From UBA6186 sp050012295 (GTDB lineage Bacteria > Pseudomonadota > Gammaproteobacteria > UBA6186 > Azoamicaceae), in contig JBEKHL010000007.1 of assembly GCA_050012295.1 (NCBI GenBank), positions 1-42,072 of the forward strand: a stretch of DNA of 42,072 bases. The letters run 5' to 3'. A program made the translations under genes and the position numbers. The notes beneath the pieces were generated by a model that worked only from the letters and a program-made list of their open reading frames with translations, did no database searches and was not told where the DNA came from. Shown here one piece after another: positions 25,750-35,088 of this stretch; position 1 is the first letter of the stretch, and each line of letters begins with the position of its first letter.

Positions 25750-27127
25750 AGTTTGCTAAGTTTTTTTCTAAATAATGAATAGATTGTTCGCCGTGTCTAA
25801 AATTTACATCTTTCATTAGTTTTTGATGTAATGAAATATTAGTTTTTATCCCGTCTATTACCATCTCGTCTAGTGCAGTTTGCATACGATTTATAGCTTC
25901 TATTCTATTATCGCCATGAGCTATTAATTTACCTAATAAAGAATCGTAATTTGGCGGCACTTTATAGCTGGTATATATATGTGAATCAATACGAATTCCA
26001 GGGCCACCTGGAGCATGATAAAGATTAATAGTGCCAGGTGAAGGCATAAAAGTTTTAGGATCTTCAGCATTAATTCTACATTCTATAGCATGGCCTCTAA
26101 TAATTAAGTCTTGCTGTTTAATGCTAAGTGGTTTACCAGAAGCAATAGATAGTTGTTCTTTTACTATATCTATACCAGTAATTAATTCTGTTACTGTATG
26201 CTCAACTTGGAGTCTGGTGTTCATTTCAATAAAGTAAAATTGATCGTTTTCATAAAGAAATTCAAAAGTACCTGCACCTCTATATTGAATAGATAGGCAA
26301 GCATTAATGCATAATTGTTCGATTTCTTTAAGAACTTTTGGGGAGATTCCTGGTGCTGGTGCTTCTTCTATTACTTTTTGATGTCGTCTTTGCATAGAGC
26401 AGTCTCTACTTCCTAGGCAAATAGCATTACCTTGGCCATCAGACAACATTTGAAATTCAATATGCCTAGGATTTTCTAAAAACTTTTCCATGTAAACATT
26501 GTCGTTATCAAAAGCGGTTTTTGCTTCATGTTTAGTAAGTGTAATGGCATTTAATAATGCTGCGTCGCTGTGTACAACTCTCATACCACGTCCACCGCCA
26601 CCGCCAGCTGCTTTAATAATGATTGGATAACCTATAGATTTGGCTATAGCTAAATTTTTAGTTGGCTCGTCTTCTAATGAGCTACCAGATCCTGGTACAC
26701 AGGGGATCCCAGCTTTTTTCATAGCATTAATGGCAGATATTTTATTACCCATTAAGCGAATAGTTTGTGGAGTTGGACCAATAAAAATAAAGCCAGAATG
26801 TTCAACTTTTTCAGCAAAATCTGCATTTTCAGATAAAAAACCATAACCAGGGTGTATTGCCATAGCATCGGTTATTTCGCAAGCACTAATAATAGCTGGA
26901 ATATTTAAATAGCTATAAGTAGAAGCTGCTGGACCTATGCATACTGATTCGTCTGCTAATTTTACATGAATTAAGTTGCTATCTATAGAAGAATGTACAG
27001 CTACTGTTTTTATGCCTAATTCTTTGCAGCAACGTAAAATGCGTAAAGCAATTTCGCCTCTATTAGCTATTACAATTTTGTCTATATTTACAAAGTTATT
27101 ATCAGGTTTTTTAGGATGTTTATTCAT
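25736..27127 (-). CDS. accC: Acetyl-CoA carboxylase, biotin carboxylase subunit
   Basis: AccC carboxylates the biotin on AccB, the first step of fatty-acid synthesis. The 463 residues begin with a short extension, then KIVIANRGEIALRILR (biotin carboxylase N domain). The ATP-grasp part has KAAGGGGGRGMR, EKFLENPRHIEFQ and the catalytic EMNTRLQVEHTVTE. The length is slightly above E. coli AccC (449) because of the N terminus (MNKHPKKPDNNF). An internal ATG near the KIVIANRG segment is lacking, so the long start is kept. It lies 27 bases downstream of accB. Confidence 0.97.
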   Translation of the reverse strand: MNKHPKKPDNNFVNIDKIVIANRGEIALRILRCCKELGIKTVAVHSSIDSNLIHVKLADESVCIGPAASTYSYLNIPAIISACEITDAMAIHPGYGFLSENADFAEKVEHSGFIFIGPTPQTIRLMGNKISAINAMKKAGIPCVPGSGSSLEDEPTKNLAIAKSIGYPIIIKAAGGGGGRGMRVVHSDAALLNAITLTKHEAKTAFDNDNVYMEKFLENPRHIEFQMLSDGQGNAICLGSRDCSMQRRHQKVIEEAPAPGISPKVLKEIEQLCINACLSIQYRGAGTFEFLYENDQFYFIEMNTRLQVEHTVTELITGIDIVKEQLSIASGKPLSIKQQDLIIRGHAIECRINAEDPKTFMPSPGTINLYHAPGGPGIRIDSHIYTSYKVPPNYDSLLGKLIAHGDNRIEAINRMQTALDEMVIDGIKTNISLHQKLMKDVNFRHGEQSIHYLEKNLANYENW

Positions 27128-27154
27128 ATTGTTTTTATTTATATTTTCTTTAAA

Positions 27155-27655
27155 TTAATCGGGATTTATTGTAAATAGTGCTTGTCCAAATTCTACCGGT
27201 TGCCCATTTTCTACTAAAATAGATTTAATAGTTCCGGCATATTCTGCTTCAATTTGATTAAACATTTTCATGGCTTCTATGATGCATAATGCGTCACCAA
27301 TATTAACATGATCGCCAATTTCTACAAATGCCTTAGCATTAGGAGAAGAAGAACGGTAAAAAGTACCTACCATTGGTGATTTTAAGTTAAATTTTTCGGT
27401 AGTTGATTCAGGACTAGCAATTTCTGGAAATTTTGGTAATGGGTGTATATAGTTTTGATAGGTGTTTGAATTAAAAGGTGGAGAACTAAGAGCCATTGAT
27501 TGTATTTGTCCAATGGAATTTTGGGGTATTTGATGTTTACAAATTTTAATAGATTCTTCCCCTTCTTTTATCTCTATTTCGCATACTCCAGACTGGTTTA
27601 TAAGTTCTATAATTTTTTTTACTTTCTTTAAATCTATATTCATGCTGGTGTCCAT
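27155..27655 (-). CDS. accB: Biotin carboxyl carrier protein of acetyl-CoA carboxylase
   Basis: AccB carries biotin between the carboxylase and transferase sites. The 166-residue product has an N-terminal helix (LKKVKKIIELIN), a Pro/Ser-rich linker and a C-terminal biotinyl domain with EAMKM (biotinylated Lys130 counted from the first Met) and the conserved SPMVGTFY strand. The start may instead be the fifth residue (Met, 27643), matching where E. coli AccB begins; neither has a strong ribosome site. It leads the accB-accC-dusB-fis operon, divergent from the sugar oxidoreductase gene. Confidence 0.95.
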   Translation of the reverse strand: MDTSMNIDLKKVKKIIELINQSGVCEIEIKEGEESIKICKHQIPQNSIGQIQSMALSSPPFNSNTYQNYIHPLPKFPEIASPESTTEKFNLKSPMVGTFYRSSSPNAKAFVEIGDHVNIGDALCIIEAMKMFNQIEAEYAGTIKSILVENGQPVEFGQALFTINPD

Positions 27656-27716
27656 TATAGGTATAAGTTAAAAGGCTATTTTACCTAAAGCATAATTATT
27701 TTACTACTTATTAAAG

Positions 27717-27734
27717 TTATTAAATATTTAATAA
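27717..27734. promoter_or_regulatory. 18-bp perfect AT palindrome in the accB/oxidoreductase divergent region
   Basis: TTATTAAATATTTAATAA reads identically on both strands (9-bp arms, no spacer). It lies in the middle of the 170-base divergent region. It could be a repressor site or part of an AT-rich promoter. Composition makes chance palindromes likelier here. Confidence 0.3.
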
Positions 27735-27782
27735 ATTATGTTTCAAACTAAGTAATATTTGCTCGACATAAGTCTTGATTTT

Positions 27783-27795
27783 GTTTACTGTAAAC
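27783..27795. promoter_or_regulatory. Small palindrome upstream of the sugar oxidoreductase gene
   Basis: GTTTAC-T-GTAAAC is a perfect 6-bp inverted repeat with one central base, 19 bases before the AGGAG ribosome site (27815-27819) of the gene starting at TTG 27826. The position suits an operator overlapping the transcription start. Confidence 0.35.
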
Positions 27796-27825
27796 TTCAG
27801 TGTAAAAGCAAATTAGGAGCGTAGT

Positions 27826-28809
27826 TTGGAGCAAGCAAGTATTGCTGTTGTAGGGATAGGTGACTGGGGTAAAAATTTAGTACGTAATTTTCATAAGTTG
27901 TCAAAGTTGATAGCTATTTGTGATATTAATCACATAGTTGCTGAACAAATTGCTGTAAAATATCAAGTAAAAAACCTTAGTTGGCAACAAATATTAGATA
28001 GTAATGAAATTAATACGGTAGCTATTGTAAAAGATCAGTCTCATTATCAATTTGTTAAAGAAGCATTATTAGCAAACAAACATGTATTTGTAGAAAAGCC
28101 TCTAGCACATACATTTAAGCAAGCTAAAGAGCTATGTAATATAGCAAGTCAGGTTAATAAAAAAATTATGGTTGGACATTTATTACAGTATCATCCAGCT
28201 TTTGTTGAATTACAAAAACTTTGTAAGGAACAAGCATTGGGAAAATTACGTTACGTTTATTCCAATCGTTTATCATTTGGCAAGGTCATGGCAGCAGAAG
28301 ATGTATTATGGAATTATGTTCCGCATGATATTTCTATGATTTTAACATTAATGGGTAAACCTAAATCGATCAATTCTTATGCTAATTATTTTTTAACTAA
28401 AAATATTGCGGATCAAATTACAATTCAATTAAATTTTTCTAATGAACAAAAAGGACATATTTTTGCATCATGGTTGCATCCTATTAAAGAAAGAAAATTT
28501 GTAGTAATTGGAAGTAAATCTATGGCAGTATTTGATGATACATTAGAGCTGTGTCAGAAGCTTTGTTTATACCCATATGCTGTGGATTTAGATGCAACTA
28601 ATAAGCCAGTTTTAAAAAATTTACAACCAGAATTTATTAATTTAAAAAACACCGAAGAACCTTTATTTCAAGAAACTAGTCATTTTGTAAAGTGTATTGA
28701 ACAGGACTTAACTCCACTTACAGATGGAGTAGAGGCATTAGCAGTACTACAAATAATAGAACAAGCATCTAAACAACTACAAGTTAAACAAAAAGCATGT
28801 GCGGATTAA
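27826..28809 (+). CDS. Gfo/Idh/MocA-family sugar oxidoreductase
   Basis: The start is a TTG, set by AGGAG at 27815-27819 six bases upstream. The 327-residue protein has an N-terminal NAD(P)-binding motif (VVGIGDWGKNLVRNF), the EKPLAHTF motif that carries the conserved Lys of this family, then GHLLQYHPAF and a C-terminal beta-sheet domain. Family members oxidise or epimerise sugars, often nucleotide sugars for surface polysaccharides. It overlaps the following amidotransferase gene by 13 bases, a pairing common in O-antigen sugar pathways, for example where a UDP-sugar acid is made and amidated. The exact substrate is not predictable. Confidence 0.88.
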   Translation: MEQASIAVVGIGDWGKNLVRNFHKLSKLIAICDINHIVAEQIAVKYQVKNLSWQQILDSNEINTVAIVKDQSHYQFVKEALLANKHVFVEKPLAHTFKQAKELCNIASQVNKKIMVGHLLQYHPAFVELQKLCKEQALGKLRYVYSNRLSFGKVMAAEDVLWNYVPHDISMILTLMGKPKSINSYANYFLTKNIADQITIQLNFSNEQKGHIFASWLHPIKERKFVVIGSKSMAVFDDTLELCQKLCLYPYAVDLDATNKPVLKNLQPEFINLKNTEEPLFQETSHFVKCIEQDLTPLTDGVEALAVLQIIEQASKQLQVKQKACAD

Positions 28810-30722
28810 CAGGGTTTTGGGATTTTTCAGCGCGTTCTAATAAAGAACAGTTAGTAGAATCAGTAAATAGGATGATTGCTAAGATCAACCATCGTGGTCC
28901 GGACGATACTAATATATGGGTGGATCAGAAAAATAATATTGCTATTGGGCATTGTAGATTATCTATTATTGATCTAACAGTTGCCGGTAAACAACCGATG
29001 GAATCTAGCTCTGGTAGGTTTGTATTATCATATAACGGTGAGGTATATAATGCTCCACAAATTAGAGATGAACTTAATAAATTAGGCCATAACTTTAGAG
29101 GATCTAGCGATACAGAAGTAATTATTCAATCATTTGAAGCTTGGGGCATAGTAGAGGCTAGTAAAAAATTTATTGGTATGTTTGCATTAGCAGTATGGGA
29201 TAATAAATTAGAAGAGTTAACCTTAATACGAGATCGTTTAGGAGTTAAGCCGCTATATTTTGGTATTATTAATAATATACTATTTTTTGGTTCACAGATT
29301 AAAAGTTTTTTAGTTCATCCTTTATGGCAAGGTAATTTAGATAAGAATGCTTTAAGTAGATATATAAAATTTAATTATGTACCTGCCCCATATAGTATTT
29401 TTCAAAATATTGTTAAGTTAGAGCCAGCAACTATTTTAACGATTAATAAACAACAAAAAATTAATAAAATATTATATTGGGATTTAACAAAAATTATTGC
29501 TGATCAAAAAGTTATTAAAAAATCTATTAATTTAAAAAATTCAGAAATAGAAATAATTAAACAATTAGATGATTTACTTAAAAGCTCCATTAAAATGCGG
29601 ATGCTGTCGGATGTACCGTTAGGAGCTTTTTTATCTGGAGGGATAGATAGTTCTCTTGTAGTAGCATTAATGCAAGAATTATCAAATACTAAAATAAGAA
29701 CATTTACTATTGGTTTTAATGAGCAAAGTTATAATGAAGCTAATTTTGCTAAAGAAGTAGCACAACATCTTGGAACTAATCATCAAGAATTAATTTTAGA
29801 TCCTAAGCAAGCATTAGATCTTATTCCTACTTTACCAGATATTTATGATGAACCGTTTGCAGATTCATCTCAGATCCCAACGTTATTAGTAGCTAAATTA
29901 GCACGCCAGCAAGTTACTGTTGCATTGTCAGGAGATGGTGGAGATGAGTTATTTGCTGGATATAATAGGTATTCTTTATGGAATAATATTTTTAGTAAAA
30001 TTGCTTGGATGCCTAATAAATTACGAAAAATTTTAGCAAATAGCATTAGTGGAATTTCTTTAAATAATTGGGACTTAATAAACAGAATAGTTAATATAAG
30101 AAATTTAGGAGATCGGGTATATAAATTAGCTAATATTTTGCCATTTAATACCGCTCAAGATTTTTATAGCAAAGTTATTTCTTTTTGGTTAGATCAGGAT
30201 CCACTATTACATCCTTCTTTGGTCTCTACTAATTATAATATTCCGGCTGACTTGAATTTTATTGAAGAAATGCAATTTTCAGATCTAAATAATTATTTAC
30301 CAGATGATATTTTAACTAAAGTAGATAGAGCTAGTATGGCATATGGTTTAGAAGCTAGAGAGCCGCTTTTAGATCATCGATTAGTAGAGTTTTCTTGGCA
30401 ATTGCCAATGAATTATAAAATTCGTTATGGTGAACAAAAATGGATTTTAAAAAAAATATTAGCTAAATATTTGCCTCAAAAATTAATTAATAGACCAAAA
30501 ATGGGCTTTGGAGTACCAATAGAAGTATGGCTTAGAAATGAATTACGTGATTGGGCAATAGATTTGTTAAATCCTAAAAAATTAGAAGAACAAGGGTTAT
30601 TTAATAGTAAAATTATTAATGAAAAATTACAGCAGCATTTATCTGGTACCAGAAACCATCAATATGACCTGTGGGGTATATTGATGTTTCAAGCTTGGTA
30701 TAATCAGTATATTTTAAAATAA
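28797..30722 (+). CDS. asnB: Asparagine synthase-like glutamine amidotransferase (AsnB family)
   Basis: The 641-residue protein begins MCGLTGFWD; Cys2, freed by Met removal, is the class II glutaminase nucleophile. The N-terminal domain has INHRGPDD, GHCRLSIIDL, YNGEVYN and SDTEV. The C-terminal synthetase domain has the PP-loop SGGIDSSLV at about 279-287 and LSGDGGDELFAGYNRY. It may make asparagine, but the overlap with a Gfo/Idh oxidoreductase suggests amidation of a sugar acid for surface polysaccharide, as for WbpS-like proteins. The gene symbol reflects family only. Its stop faces the lipoprotein gene. Confidence 0.85.
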   Translation: MCGLTGFWDFSARSNKEQLVESVNRMIAKINHRGPDDTNIWVDQKNNIAIGHCRLSIIDLTVAGKQPMESSSGRFVLSYNGEVYNAPQIRDELNKLGHNFRGSSDTEVIIQSFEAWGIVEASKKFIGMFALAVWDNKLEELTLIRDRLGVKPLYFGIINNILFFGSQIKSFLVHPLWQGNLDKNALSRYIKFNYVPAPYSIFQNIVKLEPATILTINKQQKINKILYWDLTKIIADQKVIKKSINLKNSEIEIIKQLDDLLKSSIKMRMLSDVPLGAFLSGGIDSSLVVALMQELSNTKIRTFTIGFNEQSYNEANFAKEVAQHLGTNHQELILDPKQALDLIPTLPDIYDEPFADSSQIPTLLVAKLARQQVTVALSGDGGDELFAGYNRYSLWNNIFSKIAWMPNKLRKILANSISGISLNNWDLINRIVNIRNLGDRVYKLANILPFNTAQDFYSKVISFWLDQDPLLHPSLVSTNYNIPADLNFIEEMQFSDLNNYLPDDILTKVDRASMAYGLEAREPLLDHRLVEFSWQLPMNYKIRYGEQKWILKKILAKYLPQKLINRPKMGFGVPIEVWLRNELRDWAIDLLNPKKLEEQGLFNSKIINEKLQQHLSGTRNHQYDLWGILMFQAWYNQYILK

Positions 30723-30728
30723 AAAATA

Positions 30729-31268
30729 CTAGTTAGCACTATTATCTGGTACTATACGACTACGAGTTTTGTTGCTTTCTATTAGTCTTCCGCCTCTACC
30801 TTCTCTTAGTTGAGGATTACTTTCTATAACTAATATGCGCTGTCCAACAACTAATGTTGGCTCTACTCCTTGAGCAATAGTTATTAAATCGCCACGATCT
30901 AGTTTTACTTGATATTCTACTCCATCTTGTTCTTTAATCTTTTTTTCTATCATGTGGCCAGCAACTCCGCCTGCTATTCCACCAACTACAGCAGATACTA
31001 ACGGCATATGGTTTCCACCACCAATAGTAGAACCTGCAACTGCTCCACCTATACCACCAACTGCAGCTCCAACGCCTGGTTCTTGTGGGTTATCACTAGC
31101 ACGAATTTTAATCTTTCTAGTTGCTACTATTATTCCTTTTAAAGTAGTACTAACTTGACCAACGCTTTGCACATCATAATCGCTACCGCCTAAATGAGGA
31201 GTACAAGCTGACATAGTTAAAAACCCTAAACAGACCAGCAATAAAAATTTTTTTATGTTTATATACAT
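30729..31268 (-). CDS. Glycine-zipper outer-membrane lipoprotein (SlyB/Pcp-like)
   Basis: The 179-residue precursor has a lipoprotein signal ending in LTMSAC (lipidated Cys22). The middle shows two Gly-rich zipper segments (GVGAAVGGIGGAVAGSTIGGG and a VVGGIAGGVAG repeat), followed by a small beta domain (YQVKLDRGDLITIAQG), as in SlyB/PCP proteins. In relatives SlyB stabilises the outer membrane around beta-barrels under stress. It is monocistronic, with its 3' end six bases from the asnB-like stop. Confidence 0.85.
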   Translation of the reverse strand: MYINIKKFLLLVCLGFLTMSACTPHLGGSDYDVQSVGQVSTTLKGIIVATRKIKIRASDNPQEPGVGAAVGGIGGAVAGSTIGGGNHMPLVSAVVGGIAGGVAGHMIEKKIKEQDGVEYQVKLDRGDLITIAQGVEPTLVVGQRILVIESNPQLREGRGGRLIESNKTRSRIVPDNSAN

Positions 31269-31338
31269 TATTAATTACCTCTATATTGTATTTGAAAAAT
31301 CTTAAAATATAATAAACAACTTTTTAGTCTTTGAGAAG

Positions 31339-32166
31339 CTATTTTAAAATTGCTGTATTATTAAGTTTACGGACACATTTATAGGCTTTCTTAAATTTTT
31401 TTAATAAATTGATATGTTCTTTGGCAAGATAGTACCTATTTAACCCATCAGAAAGAACCCATTCATAATTATTATTCAATAAAATGTGCTCCCATAATTG
31501 GTAGGAAGATTTCAGAGAGATTGGCTCTAAAGCTTCAATTATAAATATTTTAGGGCGATATTTCTTTAAATCTAAACCTTCTAACACTTGTCGTTCAAAG
31601 CCTTCAACGTCTATTTTAATAAAATCAATATGCTGTAATGGATATAACGTTAAAATATGGTTAAGAGTTGTTACTGGAACAAAATAGGTATAATAAGGAA
31701 GATTATGGTTTTTAATATTTTTAGCTAATATATGATTAAAGGTTGATAATCCTGGGCTATTAGCTATGTAATGAAATTTTATTTTACCTGCTTTATTTGA
31801 AGCTCCCATGTTTATATTAATGTCTAAAGGTCGGTTTTTTTGAAATAGTTCATATAGTTCTTTAGCTGGTTCAATATTAATACCATGCCAACCCCTAATA
31901 TAAAAATATTTAGTTACAGAATCAATGTCTGGATGGTAAGCCCCTACATCGATGTAAGTTCCTTTCTTTATATCGGATAACACAATTGATAAAATATAAT
32001 CTTCGAGACCTTGAGAAAAAAAGTTAGCATTACCGTTTTGTTTAGAAATTGGGCAACTATATATTTTTAGAATACTGATATTTTGATGTATAAAGTGTCC
32101 GATCAAAAAACTACCTATAAACACAATGCTAGCTATGAAAATTAATTTTGGTTTAATATTTATCAT
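31339..32166 (-). CDS. Membrane-anchored FkbM-family methyltransferase
   Basis: The 275-residue protein starts with a membrane helix (about residues 8-27) and then an FkbM domain: SQGLEDYILS, the SAM-binding segment GTYIDVGAYHPD, GINIEPAKELY, and FIKIDVEGFERQVLEG with YRPKIFIIEA. The family O-methylates sugars or natural products. The N-terminal helix suggests action at the inner membrane on a surface glycan. Its ATG overlaps the stop of the TPR gene by one base, so the pair is probably translated together. Confidence 0.88.
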   Translation of the reverse strand: MINIKPKLIFIASIVFIGSFLIGHFIHQNISILKIYSCPISKQNGNANFFSQGLEDYILSIVLSDIKKGTYIDVGAYHPDIDSVTKYFYIRGWHGINIEPAKELYELFQKNRPLDININMGASNKAGKIKFHYIANSPGLSTFNHILAKNIKNHNLPYYTYFVPVTTLNHILTLYPLQHIDFIKIDVEGFERQVLEGLDLKKYRPKIFIIEALEPISLKSSYQLWEHILLNNNYEWVLSDGLNRYYLAKEHINLLKKFKKAYKCVRKLNNTAILK

Positions 32167-33953
32167 TAATGAGCCATGTTTGAAAAATTTATTTTATACT
32201 GCTTTAGGGTATTTAATAATTCTTCATCATTTGGATCGGTTTGCCAGGCTTTTTTCCAAATTGCTTCTGCTTGTTGTTGCTGACCACTTGCCCATAATAC
32301 CTCACCAAGATGAGTAGCTATAATGGGAGCATCATCAATCTTATAAGCTTTAGAAAGTAGCTCTAATGAATCAGTAATTTTTCCCATATTATATAATAAC
32401 CAACCCATGCTATCCATATATATTGGATCGTTTGGGGATAATTGTAGGGCCTGTTGTAAATATTGTAGGGCTTCTTTTTTTCTATTGGTGTGAGTTGCTA
32501 AAATGTAACCAAGAGCATTTAATGCAGTATGATTGTCCGGTTGAAAAGATATAATTTTCTTTAAATCTTTTTCGGCAACTATTAATTCGTTACTTAAACT
32601 GGCGATTATACTGTGCGCGTATAGAAAATCCACGTCGTTTGGTAGCATTTCTAGCCCACTATTAGCATTGGTAATAGCTAATTGTAGATCTTTAGAAGCT
32701 AGGGCTAACTCAATTTTAAAAAGTAGTAACTGTTTTTGTTCTAATACAGTACTAGGTTGTGCTTGATTTAAAATTTCAATAGCTTGTGGTAATTGTTGAT
32801 TATTAGCTAATAGTGCAGCTGCTCGTAAATATCCAATAACGTGATAAGGATCTTCGATAATAGAAGTATACCAATTAATTGCTGTAGGGTTATCATTTTG
32901 TTTTTCAGCAATTTGTCCTAGTAGAAAAGCTACTTTCCCGGTAGCGAAACTTTCATTAAGATTAATTAATTTATTTAAATATAGTTTAGCCTTTGCTAGG
33001 TTTAAATTTTCTTTTTGTAAATAAATTTCTGCTGTTAATAAGTTTGCTTCTGATGCATAATTTTGATTATTACTAGCAAGTAAGTTTTTTAATTGGGCTA
33101 ATGCTTCTTTTATTTTGTTATTATCTAATAATGCATTTGCATAAAACAATCTTAGCTCTTCATTTTCAGGAAAATTGGTTAGCTGTTTTTTTAAGTAGTC
33201 TAGAGCCTGGTCGTCAGATTTATAGTTGTATCTTATTAATTTTGCTTGTAAAAATATAGCGTGGGTTAAATCGGGCTTTAATTTAAGTGCAAGGCTAGCT
33301 GCAGTATTGGCGATGTGCAGTTCATCTAATTGTGCTGCAATTTGTGCTAAACATAATTGTGTGATAGCATCATGGGGGTTTTTAGTTGCCAAGTTTTTAA
33401 GCGTTTTAAGAATTAATTGTTTATGATGGTCTAGTAATTTTGGGAGCAAATTTGATAGTTGACCATCTACTTGTTCTGGATCTGCTTTAATTGCTTGTTT
33501 GAGAAATTTTTCTACTAATGAAGGGCTATCTTCTAATAACATTGTAACGGCTATTAGTTGGGCTTTAAAATTATTAGGATCTAATTCAGCCCATGTTTTA
33601 GCAGCTAATATTGATAATTTATAGTCTTCTAGCTCAATAGCATATTCAGTTAAGATTTTGGCAATTTGGGGATCATTAGTGGTTAGTAATTGTTGTAAAT
33701 TATCTATAGCTGTGGATGGTTCGTCTCTATAAATAGCTAGGTTGGCTAATAAGAATTTATAAATATTATTAACATGGGTATGGGTTATATCTTTTTCTAG
33801 ATTAGTTGGGGCGGTTGGTATGTTTTTTGGTAAAATAATATTTTTAGTTATAGCATTACTATCTACATTTATTATTGATATTAAAAATATTGTAAATATT
33901 TTTAATATTCCTATACCAGGTGATATAATCCGCAAGAGAGTTCCCCAATCCAT
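32166..33953 (-). CDS. Tetratricopeptide-repeat protein, exported
   Basis: The 595-residue product has an N-terminal hydrophobic segment (about 15-33) that looks like a signal peptide ending near DSNA, then many TPR-like helix pairs, clearest near the C terminus (ALNALGYILATH, ALQYLQQALQLSPND, DSMGWLLYNMG). In Pseudomonas-type genomes a similar exported TPR gene lies divergent from hemA-prfA-prmC and next to lolB-ispE. Here it is divergent from prfA directly, and lolB, ispE and hemA are missing. TPR proteins of this type are thought to help envelope assembly. The start codon has no good ribosome site. Confidence 0.85.
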   Translation of the reverse strand: MDWGTLLRIISPGIGILKIFTIFLISIINVDSNAITKNIILPKNIPTAPTNLEKDITHTHVNNIYKFLLANLAIYRDEPSTAIDNLQQLLTTNDPQIAKILTEYAIELEDYKLSILAAKTWAELDPNNFKAQLIAVTMLLEDSPSLVEKFLKQAIKADPEQVDGQLSNLLPKLLDHHKQLILKTLKNLATKNPHDAITQLCLAQIAAQLDELHIANTAASLALKLKPDLTHAIFLQAKLIRYNYKSDDQALDYLKKQLTNFPENEELRLFYANALLDNNKIKEALAQLKNLLASNNQNYASEANLLTAEIYLQKENLNLAKAKLYLNKLINLNESFATGKVAFLLGQIAEKQNDNPTAINWYTSIIEDPYHVIGYLRAAALLANNQQLPQAIEILNQAQPSTVLEQKQLLLFKIELALASKDLQLAITNANSGLEMLPNDVDFLYAHSIIASLSNELIVAEKDLKKIISFQPDNHTALNALGYILATHTNRKKEALQYLQQALQLSPNDPIYMDSMGWLLYNMGKITDSLELLSKAYKIDDAPIIATHLGEVLWASGQQQQAEAIWKKAWQTDPNDEELLNTLKQYKINFSNMAH

Positions 33954-34008
33954 GATTATCAGTTAAACTATCGACCAATTTTTATAAAGGTTGAGGGGGT
34001 GGCCCATT

Positions 34009-35088
34009 ATGAAACAATCCATTTTAGATAAATTAACAACTTTAGCTAAACGTCGTGCTGAAATAGGTGTAATATTAGCTAATAATTATAGTAATGCGTT
34101 TGATCAAAATACGTTTCGTGATTTATCTAAAGAATATTCAGATTTAGAAGAAATTGTTAGAGTGTTTGAAGAATATCAACATATTACAGAACATACAGAG
34201 TCAACAATTAATTTAACTAAAGATCCGGACGAAGAATTACGCTTGTTGGCTCAAGAAGAATTAAAAATTTTAAGTGTTAATCAAGAAGAAGTTGAGCAAC
34301 AATTGAAAACCTTGCTATTACCAGCAGATCCAAACGATGGTCAAAATGTCTTTTTAGAGATCCGTGCAGGTGCAGGTGGTAACGAGGCAGCGTTATTTTC
34401 TAGTGATTTGTTTAGAATGTATTGTCGTTATGCAGAGCGTAATAAATGGAAAGTGGAAATTTTGAACGAAAGTTTTGCTGAACAAGGTGGTTATAAAGAA
34501 ATAATATTAAGAATTATAGGAAAGAGGGTTTTTTCTAGGTTAAAATTTGAATCTGGTGTACATAGAGTACAGCGTGTACCAGTTACTGAAGCACAAGGGA
34601 GAATACACACTTCAACCTGTACAGTGGCAGTTTTGCCAGAAGTAGAAAAAGTAGAATGCGTAGATATTGCTAATTCAGATTTACGGATCGATACGTTTAG
34701 AGCATCCGGTGCTGGAGGTCAACATGTCAATCGTACTGACTCTGCAGTACGTATTACTCATATACCAACCGGGGTAGTGGTAGAATGTCAAGACGATAGA
34801 TCTCAACATCGTAACAAGGCCAAAGCTATGAGTTTATTACAAGCTAAAATTTTAGCTAAAGAACAAGAAAAACAACAAACAGAAATAGATAGCAAGCGCC
34901 GTAACCTAATAGGCAGTGGTGATCGGTCGGAGCGGATTAGAACATATAATTTTCCACAAGGCAGAGTTACTGATCATCGTATTAATTTAACTATTTATAA
35001 TTTGCCAAATATAATTGACGGTGAATTAGATCAGATTATAGATCCGTTAGTATTAGCATATCAAAATGATTTTTCTGAAAAACTGTAG
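34009..35088 (+). CDS. prfA: Peptide chain release factor 1
   Basis: RF1 reads UAA and UAG. ATG 34009 is preceded by GAGGGGGT; a TTG further upstream is in frame but less likely. The 359-residue protein has the stop-recognition motif PVT (191-193) and the catalytic GGQ (236-238). It is divergent from the TPR gene with only about 55 bases between starts, and overlaps prmC, whose product methylates the GGQ glutamine. hemA, which normally precedes prfA in gammaproteobacteria, is absent. Confidence 0.97.
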   Translation: MKQSILDKLTTLAKRRAEIGVILANNYSNAFDQNTFRDLSKEYSDLEEIVRVFEEYQHITEHTESTINLTKDPDEELRLLAQEELKILSVNQEEVEQQLKTLLLPADPNDGQNVFLEIRAGAGGNEAALFSSDLFRMYCRYAERNKWKVEILNESFAEQGGYKEIILRIIGKRVFSRLKFESGVHRVQRVPVTEAQGRIHTSTCTVAVLPEVEKVECVDIANSDLRIDTFRASGAGGQHVNRTDSAVRITHIPTGVVVECQDDRSQHRNKAKAMSLLQAKILAKEQEKQQTEIDSKRRNLIGSGDRSERIRTYNFPQGRVTDHRINLTIYNLPNIIDGELDQIIDPLVLAYQNDFSEKL

